From: an uncultured Christensenella sp.
GTDB lineage: Bacteria > Bacillota > Clostridia > Christensenellales > Borkfalkiaceae
Assembly (NCBI GenBank): GCA_949878495.1
Contig: CATLAR010000006.1
Coordinates: 1 to 38,944 of the forward strand
DNA length: 38,944 nucleotides
Direction: 5' to 3'
Shown here: positions 9,601-18,767 of the stretch, piece after piece
How positions within the stretch are numbered: the first letter of the stretch is position 1
Layout of the letters: each line of letters starts with the position of its first letter
Translations under genes and position numbers: made by a program
Notes under the pieces: model-generated
Databases searched by the model: none
What the model was told of the DNA's origin: nothing
The model's input: the letters and a program-made list of their open reading frames with translations, nothing else

Positions 9601-9690
9601 CCCCATCTCATCAGTCCCTTACGGGACAGCCGAGATTCCTCTTGCCCTCGCATTGAGGATAGGGGCAGGGGTGAGGTGCTTATATGATTT
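9601..9690. repeat. Hairpin-rich intergenic repeat inside the operon
   Basis: The gap after the membrane-protein gene holds GTCCC-ttac-GGGAC, then CCTC-gcatt-GAGG nested inside TGCCC...GGGCA. The opening ccccatctcatcagtc and the closing aggggtgaggtg resemble dispersed noncoding repeats common in Clostridia. There is no T-tract, so it does not look like a terminator, and the next gene continues with a good AAAGGAG site. Confidence 0.5.
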
Positions 9691-9728
9691 TACTTTAAAC
9701 GGAGAGGCGTGCAAAAGGAGTTTAGTTT

Positions 9729-10853
9729 ATGATATGTGAAAAATGTAAAAGATCGTTCGAGCGTCCGCTCGAGCTGTACAACGGCGACTGGGCTTGCCCG
9801 CTATGTCACGAGTCGCTCACGCTTTCCAATATCAGACTCGTCGTCACCGACGAAACGGAAGAGCTTTTTAAAATGTCCGAGGTCTGTTATCTGCGCGCGC
9901 TCAAAACTCCGCCCGCAGACAAAAAGGCGTATTCCGACCTTCTGACAAAAGCCGTAGACTTCTGCAAAGAAGCCGCGCACCGCGGTCACCCCAAGGCGCT
10001 TTTGAGACTTGCATATCTTTATGACGCAGGCTATTTCTCGATAGACGGCTCTGAGGCGTTCAGGCTCGCATACGACTATTACAAAGCCGTATGGAAGGGT
10101 AAAATCAATGATATGCGGGGGTCTAAGGCTAACGCGGACTACTCCGAGGGCGGCATGAAGGTGCGAAAAAGCGCGGCTCGGCTGTACCTCAACCTGCTAA
10201 AAAACGCGCCCCCGAAAATGCGCTCGCTCGACAGATACCGCTACGATTCGGAACTTCGCGCCGTCAAGGACGCGGGGTTGTACGAGTCGGGCGGCGACTC
10301 GGCTTCGTACGGCGTTATCGCGGGCGACAGGGCGGGCAGAATCTGCGAAATTCTCGATTCCTGCTTCTCGAAAGAACACGCGCCGCTGTTTGGGCTTATG
10401 ATGGTAAGTTCCGGGGAGTTTTCCGCGCTTGCCAAAATGACCGAAACTGGCAGAACGGGCGTAAGGAATAAACTTCTGCGCATTGCCGAAAAGGTTGATC
10501 TGTATCTTGTAGACGTGACGCGCGGCGTTCCCAGAGCCGTAAGAAACACCGGCGACCTGGCAGTAGCCGACGGGAATTACTGTCTGTATTTCTTCAACAC
10601 TCAGGGCAAGCACGCGCTGTCGGGCGGCAAAATGAACGCCGTAAGAAAGTCGCTCCAAAGGGGGGATTCGGTGACGGATTTCGCGCGCGTAAACGAGCTT
10701 ATTTCGATAATATCACGGGGGGAAGAGTACTGCGACTACGTATTCGGCGACGATGATATTACCGTGCATAAATCCAAAACCGAGAGCGTGGGACACGCGC
10801 TGGGCGACTTAATCAAAACCGTACAAAAAAACGTTTTACGAGGTGAAGCATAA
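9729..10853 (+). CDS. Zinc-ribbon protein with a Sel1-like segment, function unknown
   Basis: The 374-residue protein begins with a compact zinc ribbon, CEKC at residues 3-6 and CPLC at 23-26. Residues 75-120 read like one or two Sel1/TPR-type helical repeats (AAHRGHPKALLRLAYLYDAGY). The rest is unassigned, with no transmembrane segment. It overlaps the next gene by one base (TAATG), so the two are coupled. The site AAAGGAG lies eight bases before the ATG. A scaffold or adaptor role fits the zinc ribbon plus helical repeats, but no enzyme motif is visible. Confidence 0.72.
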   Translation: MICEKCKRSFERPLELYNGDWACPLCHESLTLSNIRLVVTDETEELFKMSEVCYLRALKTPPADKKAYSDLLTKAVDFCKEAAHRGHPKALLRLAYLYDAGYFSIDGSEAFRLAYDYYKAVWKGKINDMRGSKANADYSEGGMKVRKSAARLYLNLLKNAPPKMRSLDRYRYDSELRAVKDAGLYESGGDSASYGVIAGDRAGRICEILDSCFSKEHAPLFGLMMVSSGEFSALAKMTETGRTGVRNKLLRIAEKVDLYLVDVTRGVPRAVRNTGDLAVADGNYCLYFFNTQGKHALSGGKMNAVRKSLQRGDSVTDFARVNELISIISRGEEYCDYVFGDDDITVHKSKTESVGHALGDLIKTVQKNVLRGEA

Positions 10854-12328
10854 TGAACGAAAAAATCGAGAGAATAATCGCGGCGTGTACGCGTAACGGC
10901 GTGCCGCTCAATAAAAACTTCAACGTTACGTACCTTTCCACTCACGGCTATTACGAGGGACCGCAACAGCTTGCGGGCAAGGCTCTCGACGATCTGGACA
11001 GACTGTGCCGCCTCGGTATTAACGCGGGGTTCGACAGCCAGCTCAAATCTGCGATAGATAAGCTGTCGGATATGGTAATAGGACTTACAAACGTTAAACA
11101 GGGCGACGTGCGCGAGCTTGCCAAAGCCGACGGACAGCGCAACAAAATATTGGAGAACGTGCGCGAGGCGAGCTATCCAAGCCTCGACGTAACCAAGACG
11201 GTAAGTATGTACGTTGCAACTTCGGTCGAGGCGATAGACACCATAATATCGCTGTCGAGCGAGGACGAGATTTTCTCGACCGTAGACAAAAGGCAGATAG
11301 AATATCTCAATCAAAGCAAACAGAAGCTCGGCGAGATAAACGCCGCGCTGTTCAAGGTTATGGAAACGGGCAGCGTTGCGGCGAAAGCCAACGCCGAGCG
11401 CGCGTGCGAGCTTATCCGCAAATGGCGGCTGGACTGCTCGCGGTTTATGTGCACTTCGCGTTCGGTCGGCTATCTCGACGACGCGATAGAAGTAATCAAC
11501 GAATGGGGCAAACAGTTCGTCGCGCCTCTAAAGCGCGACAAGGCAAAGGAATTGCCTGTGTTTATCCGCGATGAAATGTCGATAATCGCAGACAGCCGCG
11601 CTGGACTGGAAACGCTTAGCGTGTTTAACGCGAGAATAGAGGCTCGCCGTCAGGAACTTGATAAACAGCAGAGCGAAATAGATAAGGAAAGACAGACCTG
11701 CGAAGGCTTGAAAGCGCAGCTTTCCGCGCTCGAAAACAGAAAAAAAGAGATTGCCCGCGAGCTAATGAACACGGGCGACAAGAACAAGGCTAACCGTGAC
11801 GTGGCGGAAGTAAGGCGGCAGTCGGACGCGCTCGAAGCCGATATCAAGGCGATAGAGGGCAACGGCAGGCTCGCCAAAAAGGAAAAGGATTTACGCAACC
11901 GCAGAAACGTTACCGTTTCCATTAAGCATATCTGCGATATGCTCACGGACAACAAGAGCGACCTCGTGTTCCTTGCCAAAGTATTACAGCATGTTGATTT
12001 CAACTCGCTCGTAGGCGTTATGACGGGCAGAACGGGGGATCTGGAAGAGGCTTCCAACAGCATTGCGCAAATCCGCGTGCGTGTGGAAAACCTCTACAAC
12101 GCGTACGTTATCACGGGCACGGGGCTTGAAGAGGACCAGCGCGCCGTCGACAGCGTAATGCTCGACGAAATGATTTACGAGGAGCAGCCGCAGACCGAGC
12201 TTAACGCCGAGGGCGTGGACGCGGAGCTTGCCGAGCTTATGAAAGCTATGGAAAGCGGCGAAGAGAAAGAGGAAGAAACGCGCGAGGCAGTGCGCAGGAT
12301 AGTACCCCTCGGCGACGACGATAAATAA
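10853..12328 (+). CDS. Helical coiled-coil protein with an acidic C-terminal tail, function unknown
   Basis: The 491-residue protein is nearly all predicted helix. Residues about 260-350 form a clear coiled coil (ARRQELDKQQSEIDKERQ and following). The C-terminus is acidic and holds DAELAELMKAMESGEE. The spacing of its hydrophobic residues resembles the MIM1 tail that ESCRT-III proteins use to bind the MIT domain of Vps4, though the usual arginine is missing. Because a Vps4-like AAA ATPase lies four genes downstream, a filament-forming or remodelling substrate is an attractive but unproven idea. It is coupled by one-base overlaps (TAATG) to the genes on both sides. No signal peptide or catalytic motif is visible. 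Confidence 0.7.
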   Translation: MNEKIERIIAACTRNGVPLNKNFNVTYLSTHGYYEGPQQLAGKALDDLDRLCRLGINAGFDSQLKSAIDKLSDMVIGLTNVKQGDVRELAKADGQRNKILENVREASYPSLDVTKTVSMYVATSVEAIDTIISLSSEDEIFSTVDKRQIEYLNQSKQKLGEINAALFKVMETGSVAAKANAERACELIRKWRLDCSRFMCTSRSVGYLDDAIEVINEWGKQFVAPLKRDKAKELPVFIRDEMSIIADSRAGLETLSVFNARIEARRQELDKQQSEIDKERQTCEGLKAQLSALENRKKEIARELMNTGDKNKANRDVAEVRRQSDALEADIKAIEGNGRLAKKEKDLRNRRNVTVSIKHICDMLTDNKSDLVFLAKVLQHVDFNSLVGVMTGRTGDLEEASNSIAQIRVRVENLYNAYVITGTGLEEDQRAVDSVMLDEMIYEEQPQTELNAEGVDAELAELMKAMESGEEKEEETREAVRRIVPLGDDDK

Positions 12329-14238
12329 TGGCATTCAAGGACGATTTAGAGAGAATCAACACTCTCTATTACAATTCGACGGCTGTTGCGGAGCTTAAAA
12401 AGGGGCTGGACGAGCTGGATAAAATGCTGTCGGGCGGGTGGCTTAACGCCGCCAACAGCGAGAACGCCGAAGCGCTCTATTGCCGCATTTTCGTCAAAAT
12501 AAAGTTGTTGAAGTATCTTTCGGGGTATTCCGACGGCGAGCGCGGGGAGCTGGAAGAATATATTCTTTCGGAGTACCGTAACGCCGAAAAAAAGGGTTAT
12601 AAAAAGACCTGCGCCGTTATGGACGGCGCGAAAACGCTTATAAAGTTCGTGCACGGCGTAGTTTCGTTTGTCGCCGATGCGGACGAAACGCTGAGAGCGG
12701 GCGTTACGGGCGCGCAGTGCGACGCGGTTATCTCCAGCCTCGAAGCTATGAAGGGCGACGTCGAACGCGCGGAGATAACTTCACCGTTCGGCGACGGCGT
12801 AAAGTTTACCGACGTAAAAGAGGGGCTTATCCGTCGGCTTGAGGGGGGCATTTCCGCCGCCCAAAGGCGCAAGAGCGAGGAGCGCGCGGGCAAGGTAGGG
12901 CATTTTCTAAGAAAAATTTCCGACAAATACCTGCTTTACGAATATTATCCGTTGCCCGACTACGACGAAGGCGGCGGCAAGTACACCTGCGTGGTGTGCA
13001 CGCCGTTTATCGAAGAGGCGCGCCTTTACGCCGCCCGCGCGGTTGCCGACGGCGTTGCCGTTTACGAGGCCGACGCGACGGTTTTTGAGGGCTATACCGA
13101 CGATTACGTCGCCGACTTTTTTAACCACGTAACCGAGCTGAAAGCGGGGCTTATACTCACCAACGCCGAAAAGCTGGGCGAAGGTAAGAAAAAACTGCTG
13201 TATAGGGGCGCAATGCTCGCGGGTAAGCGGGGCGTGAACGTGTTCATTCACGATGACGACGGCGACGGCAGGGAATACGAAAAATGCGTTGAATATTCCG
13301 CCGACGACGGGCGGCTAAGCCCTCGCGACGTGGGAATAAGCTATATTTCTATGCCCTATTTCAAGGACGTGTGCGCCGAGTTCGAGGCAAAGGGACTCAT
13401 AGCCGGCGGCGCGGACTACGACGGGCTGAAAGAAATGGCGTTTATGGGCTTTATCGGGCTTAATCGGGTAGTCGCCGACTTTATCGCGGGCGCGGATTGG
13501 CGCAAGACGGGCAAAAAACTTTCTGCGGCGAACACCGCGGCGGCGCGTAGATACCTGCAAACGCTGAAAAATTCTTACCTTTTCATAGACTCGGGCTGGG
13601 GCGATTTCTCGTCGTGCATTATCAAAAAGGAACGCACGCACGAGGGATTCGACTACGACGGCGTGAGGGATATAGACCTTGAAAACGTGCGAAAGATAGT
13701 AGAAAGCGAGCATTCCGTTTTCGCAAAATGCGGAATGATAGCGCGCTACTGCACGCTCGGCGGCGGTGACAAGACCGATTGGGAGCTGGTCCCCCGCGAG
13801 GAAATGCTCAGCCGCGTTACGCTGGCGACAAGGCTCGTTTTCCGCATAATGCGGGTGGAAACTTCGCCCGAGGTGGAAATCCTCGACGCGCTCGACAACC
13901 CCACTGCGGGCGGGCTGTGCTGTAATAACGGCAAACTTATTCAATACAAATCCGACTGCTGTAAGAATTGGAGCTGGATGGTGGACGCAATCGTTCACGA
14001 AAGTTTCCACGCGTTGCAGGCTAAACTTCGCCTGGGCGGGTGGTCGGAATGGTATTACGAGCAGATGGGCATTACGCGCGGCAGGGTGGAAAGGTGGACT
14101 TTCACCAACAATATTTACGACGGAAACACGAGTTCCAAACTTTACAAAGTGCACATCGTCGAAGCCGACGCGCGCGCGTTCGAAATCGACTGCGACGACG
14201 GGCGCAACTACGCCTGGAACACGATAGATTTTAATTAA
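12328..14238 (+). CDS. Putative zinc metalloprotease (HExxH) with a helical N-terminal region
   Basis: The 636-residue protein has a C-terminal zinc-protease signature: AIVHESFHALQ at about 553-563, where HESFH gives two histidine ligands and the catalytic glutamate, followed about 50 residues later by VEADARAFEID, which suits the third, glutamate ligand of a gluzincin-type fold. The first 200 residues are helical and charged, and the middle part (YTCVVCTPFIEEARLYAARAV) looks like an alpha/beta domain with no clear name. No signal peptide is seen, so it should act in the cytoplasm. The start overlaps the previous stop (TAATG). Possible roles are cleavage of an operon partner or of a target when the system is triggered. 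Activity is inferred from motif only. Confidence 0.72.
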   Translation: MAFKDDLERINTLYYNSTAVAELKKGLDELDKMLSGGWLNAANSENAEALYCRIFVKIKLLKYLSGYSDGERGELEEYILSEYRNAEKKGYKKTCAVMDGAKTLIKFVHGVVSFVADADETLRAGVTGAQCDAVISSLEAMKGDVERAEITSPFGDGVKFTDVKEGLIRRLEGGISAAQRRKSEERAGKVGHFLRKISDKYLLYEYYPLPDYDEGGGKYTCVVCTPFIEEARLYAARAVADGVAVYEADATVFEGYTDDYVADFFNHVTELKAGLILTNAEKLGEGKKKLLYRGAMLAGKRGVNVFIHDDDGDGREYEKCVEYSADDGRLSPRDVGISYISMPYFKDVCAEFEAKGLIAGGADYDGLKEMAFMGFIGLNRVVADFIAGADWRKTGKKLSAANTAAARRYLQTLKNSYLFIDSGWGDFSSCIIKKERTHEGFDYDGVRDIDLENVRKIVESEHSVFAKCGMIARYCTLGGGDKTDWELVPREEMLSRVTLATRLVFRIMRVETSPEVEILDALDNPTAGGLCCNNGKLIQYKSDCCKNWSWMVDAIVHESFHALQAKLRLGGWSEWYYEQMGITRGRVERWTFTNNIYDGNTSSKLYKVHIVEADARAFEIDCDDGRNYAWNTIDFN

Positions 14239-14252
14239 AGAGGGGAAAAGTT

Positions 14253-17200
14253 ATGGCGGATTATCTCGACGGGTTTATAAAGGAGCTTTTGCATCTTGAC
14301 GACGTCCGCACCAACAGACTTATAGACGCGGGTAGCGACGGCGACAAAATCAAAGGCTACCGTCTGTCGTCGGAGGGCGGGCTTTCGTGCGCGAAAATGC
14401 TCTGCGCTATAAAAAACGGCGTGGGCAAAGTCAGCAACCGCACCGTGCTGAAAGACAGCGCGCTCGTGCGCACGAACGTGGATAATCCCGCGGTGGAAAA
14501 GTGGCTTTGGCGCGACCTTTCGGGGTCGAGCGATCCCAAAGCTCTAGACGCGTTTATTACCGACGCGTATAAAGCGCTCAATTTAAAGGGCAACAACCCG
14601 CTGTTTCTGGGGCTTGGCGCGCTCGAATGGGAAGTCGCCGTGTCCGACGAGATTAAAAAGGTCTGCTCGCCCCTTCTGATATTCCCCATTAAACTCATAC
14701 GCGGCACCGCAACGAGTTCGGTGGAAATCGAGTTCGTCGACGACGACGCATATTTCAACCCCTGTCTTATCGAAAGACTCAAAAGGGATATGACGGGCTA
14801 CGTTTCGGGTAACTTCCCCTCGCCCAACGGCGGAACGGACTTCGACGAGCCGATAGACCTTGATAAACTCGATTTAAGTTATTTCGACAAGGTCGACGCG
14901 CACGTTAAAGAATGCGCCGAGGGCGCGGGCGGCGCGTTCGCGTTCAACCGCGACGCGCTTATTATAGCGCAATACAGCCACGCCGACGTTTGTATGTACT
15001 ACGACGTTCGCCGCAACCGCGAAAAGATAGACTCGCACCCCCTTATCCGCAGGATATTCGGGGAGAAAGTCGACCTTCCGCCCGTGGACGAGAGCGCGGG
15101 TGAACCGCGTTTCGTTCTGCCCAAAGACAGCGTTCAGGAGGACATTATCCGCAGGATAGTACGGGGGCAATCGCTCATCGTCAAGGGACCTCCGGGCACT
15201 GGTAAAACGCTGACAATCGCAAATATAATCGCCGCTCTGCTTGCCAGAGGGAAGAAGGTTATTTTCGCTTCGAAAAAGCTTTCCGCGCTTGCAGAGGTCA
15301 ACGCAAAACTGCCCGAAAATTTAAGAAAGTTCGTAATGCTTCTGGACTACGAAACCGAGCAGAAAGCCGCGGCGGTAAACCCCGCCGACGTGAAGCGTTC
15401 GTTTAAAGCGCTTGTAAAAGAGCGTTCGGAATACCATTTCGACGGCGCGGCTTCAAGCGGCTACGAAAAGGCGGTGCGTGACTGCGCGGACGCCGTTCTG
15501 GAAATAAACGAATATTTCAAGGACGTTTTCGCAAGCGGCTATTACGACGTTATCGACTCATATTACAAGAGCAACCTGCCCGCCTTGCCTTTCGCAACTT
15601 CCGACGAGGTCGCAAAGGTGTCCGCGAGCGAGTACAACGGGCTTCTGAGCGAGGTCGAGGACGCGGGCAAGTTCTGGAATATAATGACCGACGGCAAAGG
15701 CGGAATCGCGGAATGTCCGTGGTTCGGAGTCGGAGATTTAAAGGATACCGAGGGCGCGTTAGCCCTTAACTCCGCCATATGCGGGGGTATAAGCAAAATA
15801 AATGCCGCTTTGCAAGAACTTGGACTCGACGAAGCGGACGAGCTTCGGCTGGGCGATCTGTATCTGACGGCGGGCGGGAACGTGCTTTCGCGCACAGACG
15901 TCGAAAAACTGCTTGCGGCCAAACTGCCAGTAGATTACGCGGAAATTACCAAAGTTCTCAACGCGTACGAAGAGCGCGCCGAAAACGCGCCCGCGGGGTT
16001 TGCGTTCAAAGACGGCGGCGCGGCTTGTTTTAACGATTTAGCCGTCGCAGCGGAAGAATTGAAAAAATACGGCGGGGATACGCCGCTCACCAACGGGCGG
16101 ATAAAATTGCTCGGCGACCACGCGTATTTGTTTTTCGTCAACGGCGAGCCGTATACTTCGCTGCAGTTTGAAAGACTTTGCGAGTTGGTGAAGAGCGTTC
16201 GGGAATACGAGGATAAGGCGAAAGAGCGCGAGTTCGATTGTCTTGCCATGCTCGATAAACTCGAAAGCGGAGACTACGCCGAGGCGCTTAAAACCTATGC
16301 GAGAATTTCGCCCTACGCTTCAAACGGCAAAAAGAAAATAGGCTTTTTCGACTTCAAGGGCAAAAAGGCATATAAATATCTGCTTACCAAAACTTCCCGC
16401 AGAGAGCCAAAACTCAAGGATATTGCGGGGGCAATCGTCGCTTTAAGGGACTTCGAGGATAACGCGGAAGAAGCGCGCGTGATAAAAGGGTTTATCGGGC
16501 GCGTCTTAGGAGGCAGAATGCTTACCGACGACGAGCTTGCCTGCGCTTATTTCGTGGCGGATACCTGCCGCGAAAAAGCCGACGCGTTCGGTTTCGTGGG
16601 CGCGGCAACGAAAGCCTGTTCCGTACTCAAACTTTGCGCGGAAGAATGCTCTACTCCGCATTCGTTCACCGTTGACGAGCTTTTAAAAAGCCGCGAAGTT
16701 TACCTTCTGCGCGCCGAGCTTAAACGACTCGTCGAGAGCATTTGCCAAAGCGCGCAAATTTCGGATTCGGGCGACGAAATAGTCGCCGCCAGATCGTTCG
16801 CAACCGTTTTACGCGCAAAGGGTTTGAAGCCCTTCAAAAACCAAACCGAAAAGCTTGTCGAATACTTCGAAAAAATAAAAGAGCTCGGCGCGGCGTTCGC
16901 CGAAGAAACGGGGCTTTGCGCAAAGAAAATGCGCACTTTCGGCGTGACTTATTTCGAAAGCGTTTACACCGTAAACCCTTGGAAAGTGACCGTGGCGGGA
17001 CTTAAACGCTTTGCCTCGCAAGCCGAAAACCGCGCCGTTTTAAGCGCGGCGGCGGGCTACCATAAGATTACCGCGGATAATTCCGTGCTTTCTCTCGCCG
17101 TCTTTTTCGCTTACCTTGAAAAGGGCGAAGTATTCGTGGAAAGCGGCAGATTCGGGGAGCTGTTCGAGCATTCGTTCAGCAAATTGACCCTTGACTATGC

Positions 17201-18755
17201 TTTAACGAGGCTGGGTAAACGCCGCAACGGACTTGGTAAAAACGCCCAGCTTGCCCTCGACAAATTCGAGCGCGCGGAGGGCGAAATGCTCAAATGCAAC
17301 GCCGGTTTAATCGAAAATCTGTGTATGTCGAGAATAGACGCCGACGACCCCGATTTCGCGTTCCTTAACGCCGACCGCGGCGCGCCGCGGTCGCTTAGGT
17401 ATCTGTTCAAAACTCAGGCGGAGGCAATCGTCAAGCTCAAACGCTGTTTCATTTTATCTCCGTCCACGGCGAGCGTTCTGTTCCGACCCGAGGCGTTCTC
17501 GGACTTCGACGTCGTTATCGTGGACGAGGCGAGCCAGCTCGAACCCGTAAATCTTCTGTCCGTGCTCGTGCGCGCAAAACAATGCGTGCTCGTCGGCGAC
17601 GAGTTCCAGATGCCGCCGCTCACTCATTTCAAAGTCAAAAACAAGGGCAGGATAGACGATATCGACAGCGAGCTCGCGCTCGACAGCGATATATCGGCGC
17701 TCAGCCTCGCACTGCATAACGAGGCGTTCGAGTCCCGCGAGCTTTTGTGCCATTACCGAAGCAACACCGAGGCGCTGATAGCGTTCTCGCAGCGCGAATT
17801 TTATCCGTATATGCGCACCTTCCCCGCGGCTTTGCCCTTTGCGGACGGGCTGGGGTTCGAGGACGTGTATACGCCCGAGGGTTGCAGCGAGGGCGGCGTG
17901 AACGAAACAGAAGCGCAAAAAGCCGTTGAAAAACTTGCCGAACACTTTGAAAAGTATTATAATGAGGATACGGGCGTGCTTTCGCGCTCGGTCGGCGTTG
18001 TTGCTTTCGGCGAAGCCCAGCTTGCCAAAATAACTTCGCTCGTTCAGAAAAACGCCGCGCTTAACGCGAAAATCGAACGCGCGATAGAAAAATTCGACGA
18101 CCTGCCCGAAAAACTCGTCTTTTTCAGGACGATAGAAAGCGTTCAGGGACAGGAAACCGACCATCTCATTTTGTCGATAACTTACGGGCGCGACAAAAAC
18201 GGCAACGTCCGCCTTATTTTCGGCGAACTCAACCGCGACGCTCTCGGCAAAAATATCTTCAACGTAGCGGTAACTCGCGCGCAGAGCTTCGTTACGGTTA
18301 TACACTCGCTCACCGCCGAGCAGATTTCGGCTAACGCGCGGATAAAGTTCATAGGCGACTATCTCGCGCTCGTCAGAAAGTATTCCGACGGCGGGCGCGA
18401 CAGATTCCTGTCCACCCTTCCCGAAAAGGGCGCGAACTTTATTTCAAGCGTTTGCGACTATCTCGCCGAATGCGGAATCACGCGCGAGCGCATCGTCGTA
18501 GGTTACGGCGTGACGGACGGATCCGTCAAAATTCCCGTCGCGGTGCTTTCGAAGGACCTGACCCGTGCCGAACTGGGTATCTGGTGCGAAACGCCCGTGC
18601 TCAAAAAGTACGATTATCTCGACTATAACGTCCGTTACGTGCGCTCGCTTATCGGCCGCGGCTGGAATATTTACAGAATTTCCGCGCACGAGTGGTACGA
18701 CAACGGCAAGTTCGAGAAAGACGGGCTGAAAAAAGTAATTTCAAAACTCATTTAA
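14253..18755 (+). CDS. DUF4011-type superfamily 1 (DNA2/Upf1-like) helicase with a C-terminal nuclease-like fold
   Basis: The 1500-residue protein starts with a DUF4011-like region (NPLFLGLGALEWEV, then SPLLIFPIKLIRG and FNPCLIERLKRD). The helicase core is split: Walker A KGPPGTGKTLTIANIIAAL near 312, a 770-residue insertion, then DEASQLEP near 1090, GDEFQMPPL, SVQGQETDHLIL and NVAVTRAQ near 1336. The last 100 residues (LGIWCE, then RSLIGRGWNIYRISAHEWY) match the layout of the Vsr/MTES_1575-type PD-(D/E)XK domain that often ends these helicases. However, the strand that normally carries the catalytic aspartate reads KIPVAVL, so cleavage activity is doubtful. It starts with a GAGGGG site. Related proteins are frequent in defence islands, so a role in nucleic-acid processing or defence is likely. 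Confidence 0.86.
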   Translation: MADYLDGFIKELLHLDDVRTNRLIDAGSDGDKIKGYRLSSEGGLSCAKMLCAIKNGVGKVSNRTVLKDSALVRTNVDNPAVEKWLWRDLSGSSDPKALDAFITDAYKALNLKGNNPLFLGLGALEWEVAVSDEIKKVCSPLLIFPIKLIRGTATSSVEIEFVDDDAYFNPCLIERLKRDMTGYVSGNFPSPNGGTDFDEPIDLDKLDLSYFDKVDAHVKECAEGAGGAFAFNRDALIIAQYSHADVCMYYDVRRNREKIDSHPLIRRIFGEKVDLPPVDESAGEPRFVLPKDSVQEDIIRRIVRGQSLIVKGPPGTGKTLTIANIIAALLARGKKVIFASKKLSALAEVNAKLPENLRKFVMLLDYETEQKAAAVNPADVKRSFKALVKERSEYHFDGAASSGYEKAVRDCADAVLEINEYFKDVFASGYYDVIDSYYKSNLPALPFATSDEVAKVSASEYNGLLSEVEDAGKFWNIMTDGKGGIAECPWFGVGDLKDTEGALALNSAICGGISKINAALQELGLDEADELRLGDLYLTAGGNVLSRTDVEKLLAAKLPVDYAEITKVLNAYEERAENAPAGFAFKDGGAACFNDLAVAAEELKKYGGDTPLTNGRIKLLGDHAYLFFVNGEPYTSLQFERLCELVKSVREYEDKAKEREFDCLAMLDKLESGDYAEALKTYARISPYASNGKKKIGFFDFKGKKAYKYLLTKTSRREPKLKDIAGAIVALRDFEDNAEEARVIKGFIGRVLGGRMLTDDELACAYFVADTCREKADAFGFVGAATKACSVLKLCAEECSTPHSFTVDELLKSREVYLLRAELKRLVESICQSAQISDSGDEIVAARSFATVLRAKGLKPFKNQTEKLVEYFEKIKELGAAFAEETGLCAKKMRTFGVTYFESVYTVNPWKVTVAGLKRFASQAENRAVLSAAAGYHKITADNSVLSLAVFFAYLEKGEVFVESGRFGELFEHSFSKLTLDYALTRLGKRRNGLGKNAQLALDKFERAEGEMLKCNAGLIENLCMSRIDADDPDFAFLNADRGAPRSLRYLFKTQAEAIVKLKRCFILSPSTASVLFRPEAFSDFDVVIVDEASQLEPVNLLSVLVRAKQCVLVGDEFQMPPLTHFKVKNKGRIDDIDSELALDSDISALSLALHNEAFESRELLCHYRSNTEALIAFSQREFYPYMRTFPAALPFADGLGFEDVYTPEGCSEGGVNETEAQKAVEKLAEHFEKYYNEDTGVLSRSVGVVAFGEAQLAKITSLVQKNAALNAKIERAIEKFDDLPEKLVFFRTIESVQGQETDHLILSITYGRDKNGNVRLIFGELNRDALGKNIFNVAVTRAQSFVTVIHSLTAEQISANARIKFIGDYLALVRKYSDGGRDRFLSTLPEKGANFISSVCDYLAECGITRERIVVGYGVTDGSVKIPVAVLSKDLTRAELGIWCETPVLKKYDYLDYNVRYVRSLIGRGWNIYRISAHEWYDNGKFEKDGLKKVISKLI

Positions 18756-18767
18756 GGAGAGAATATA

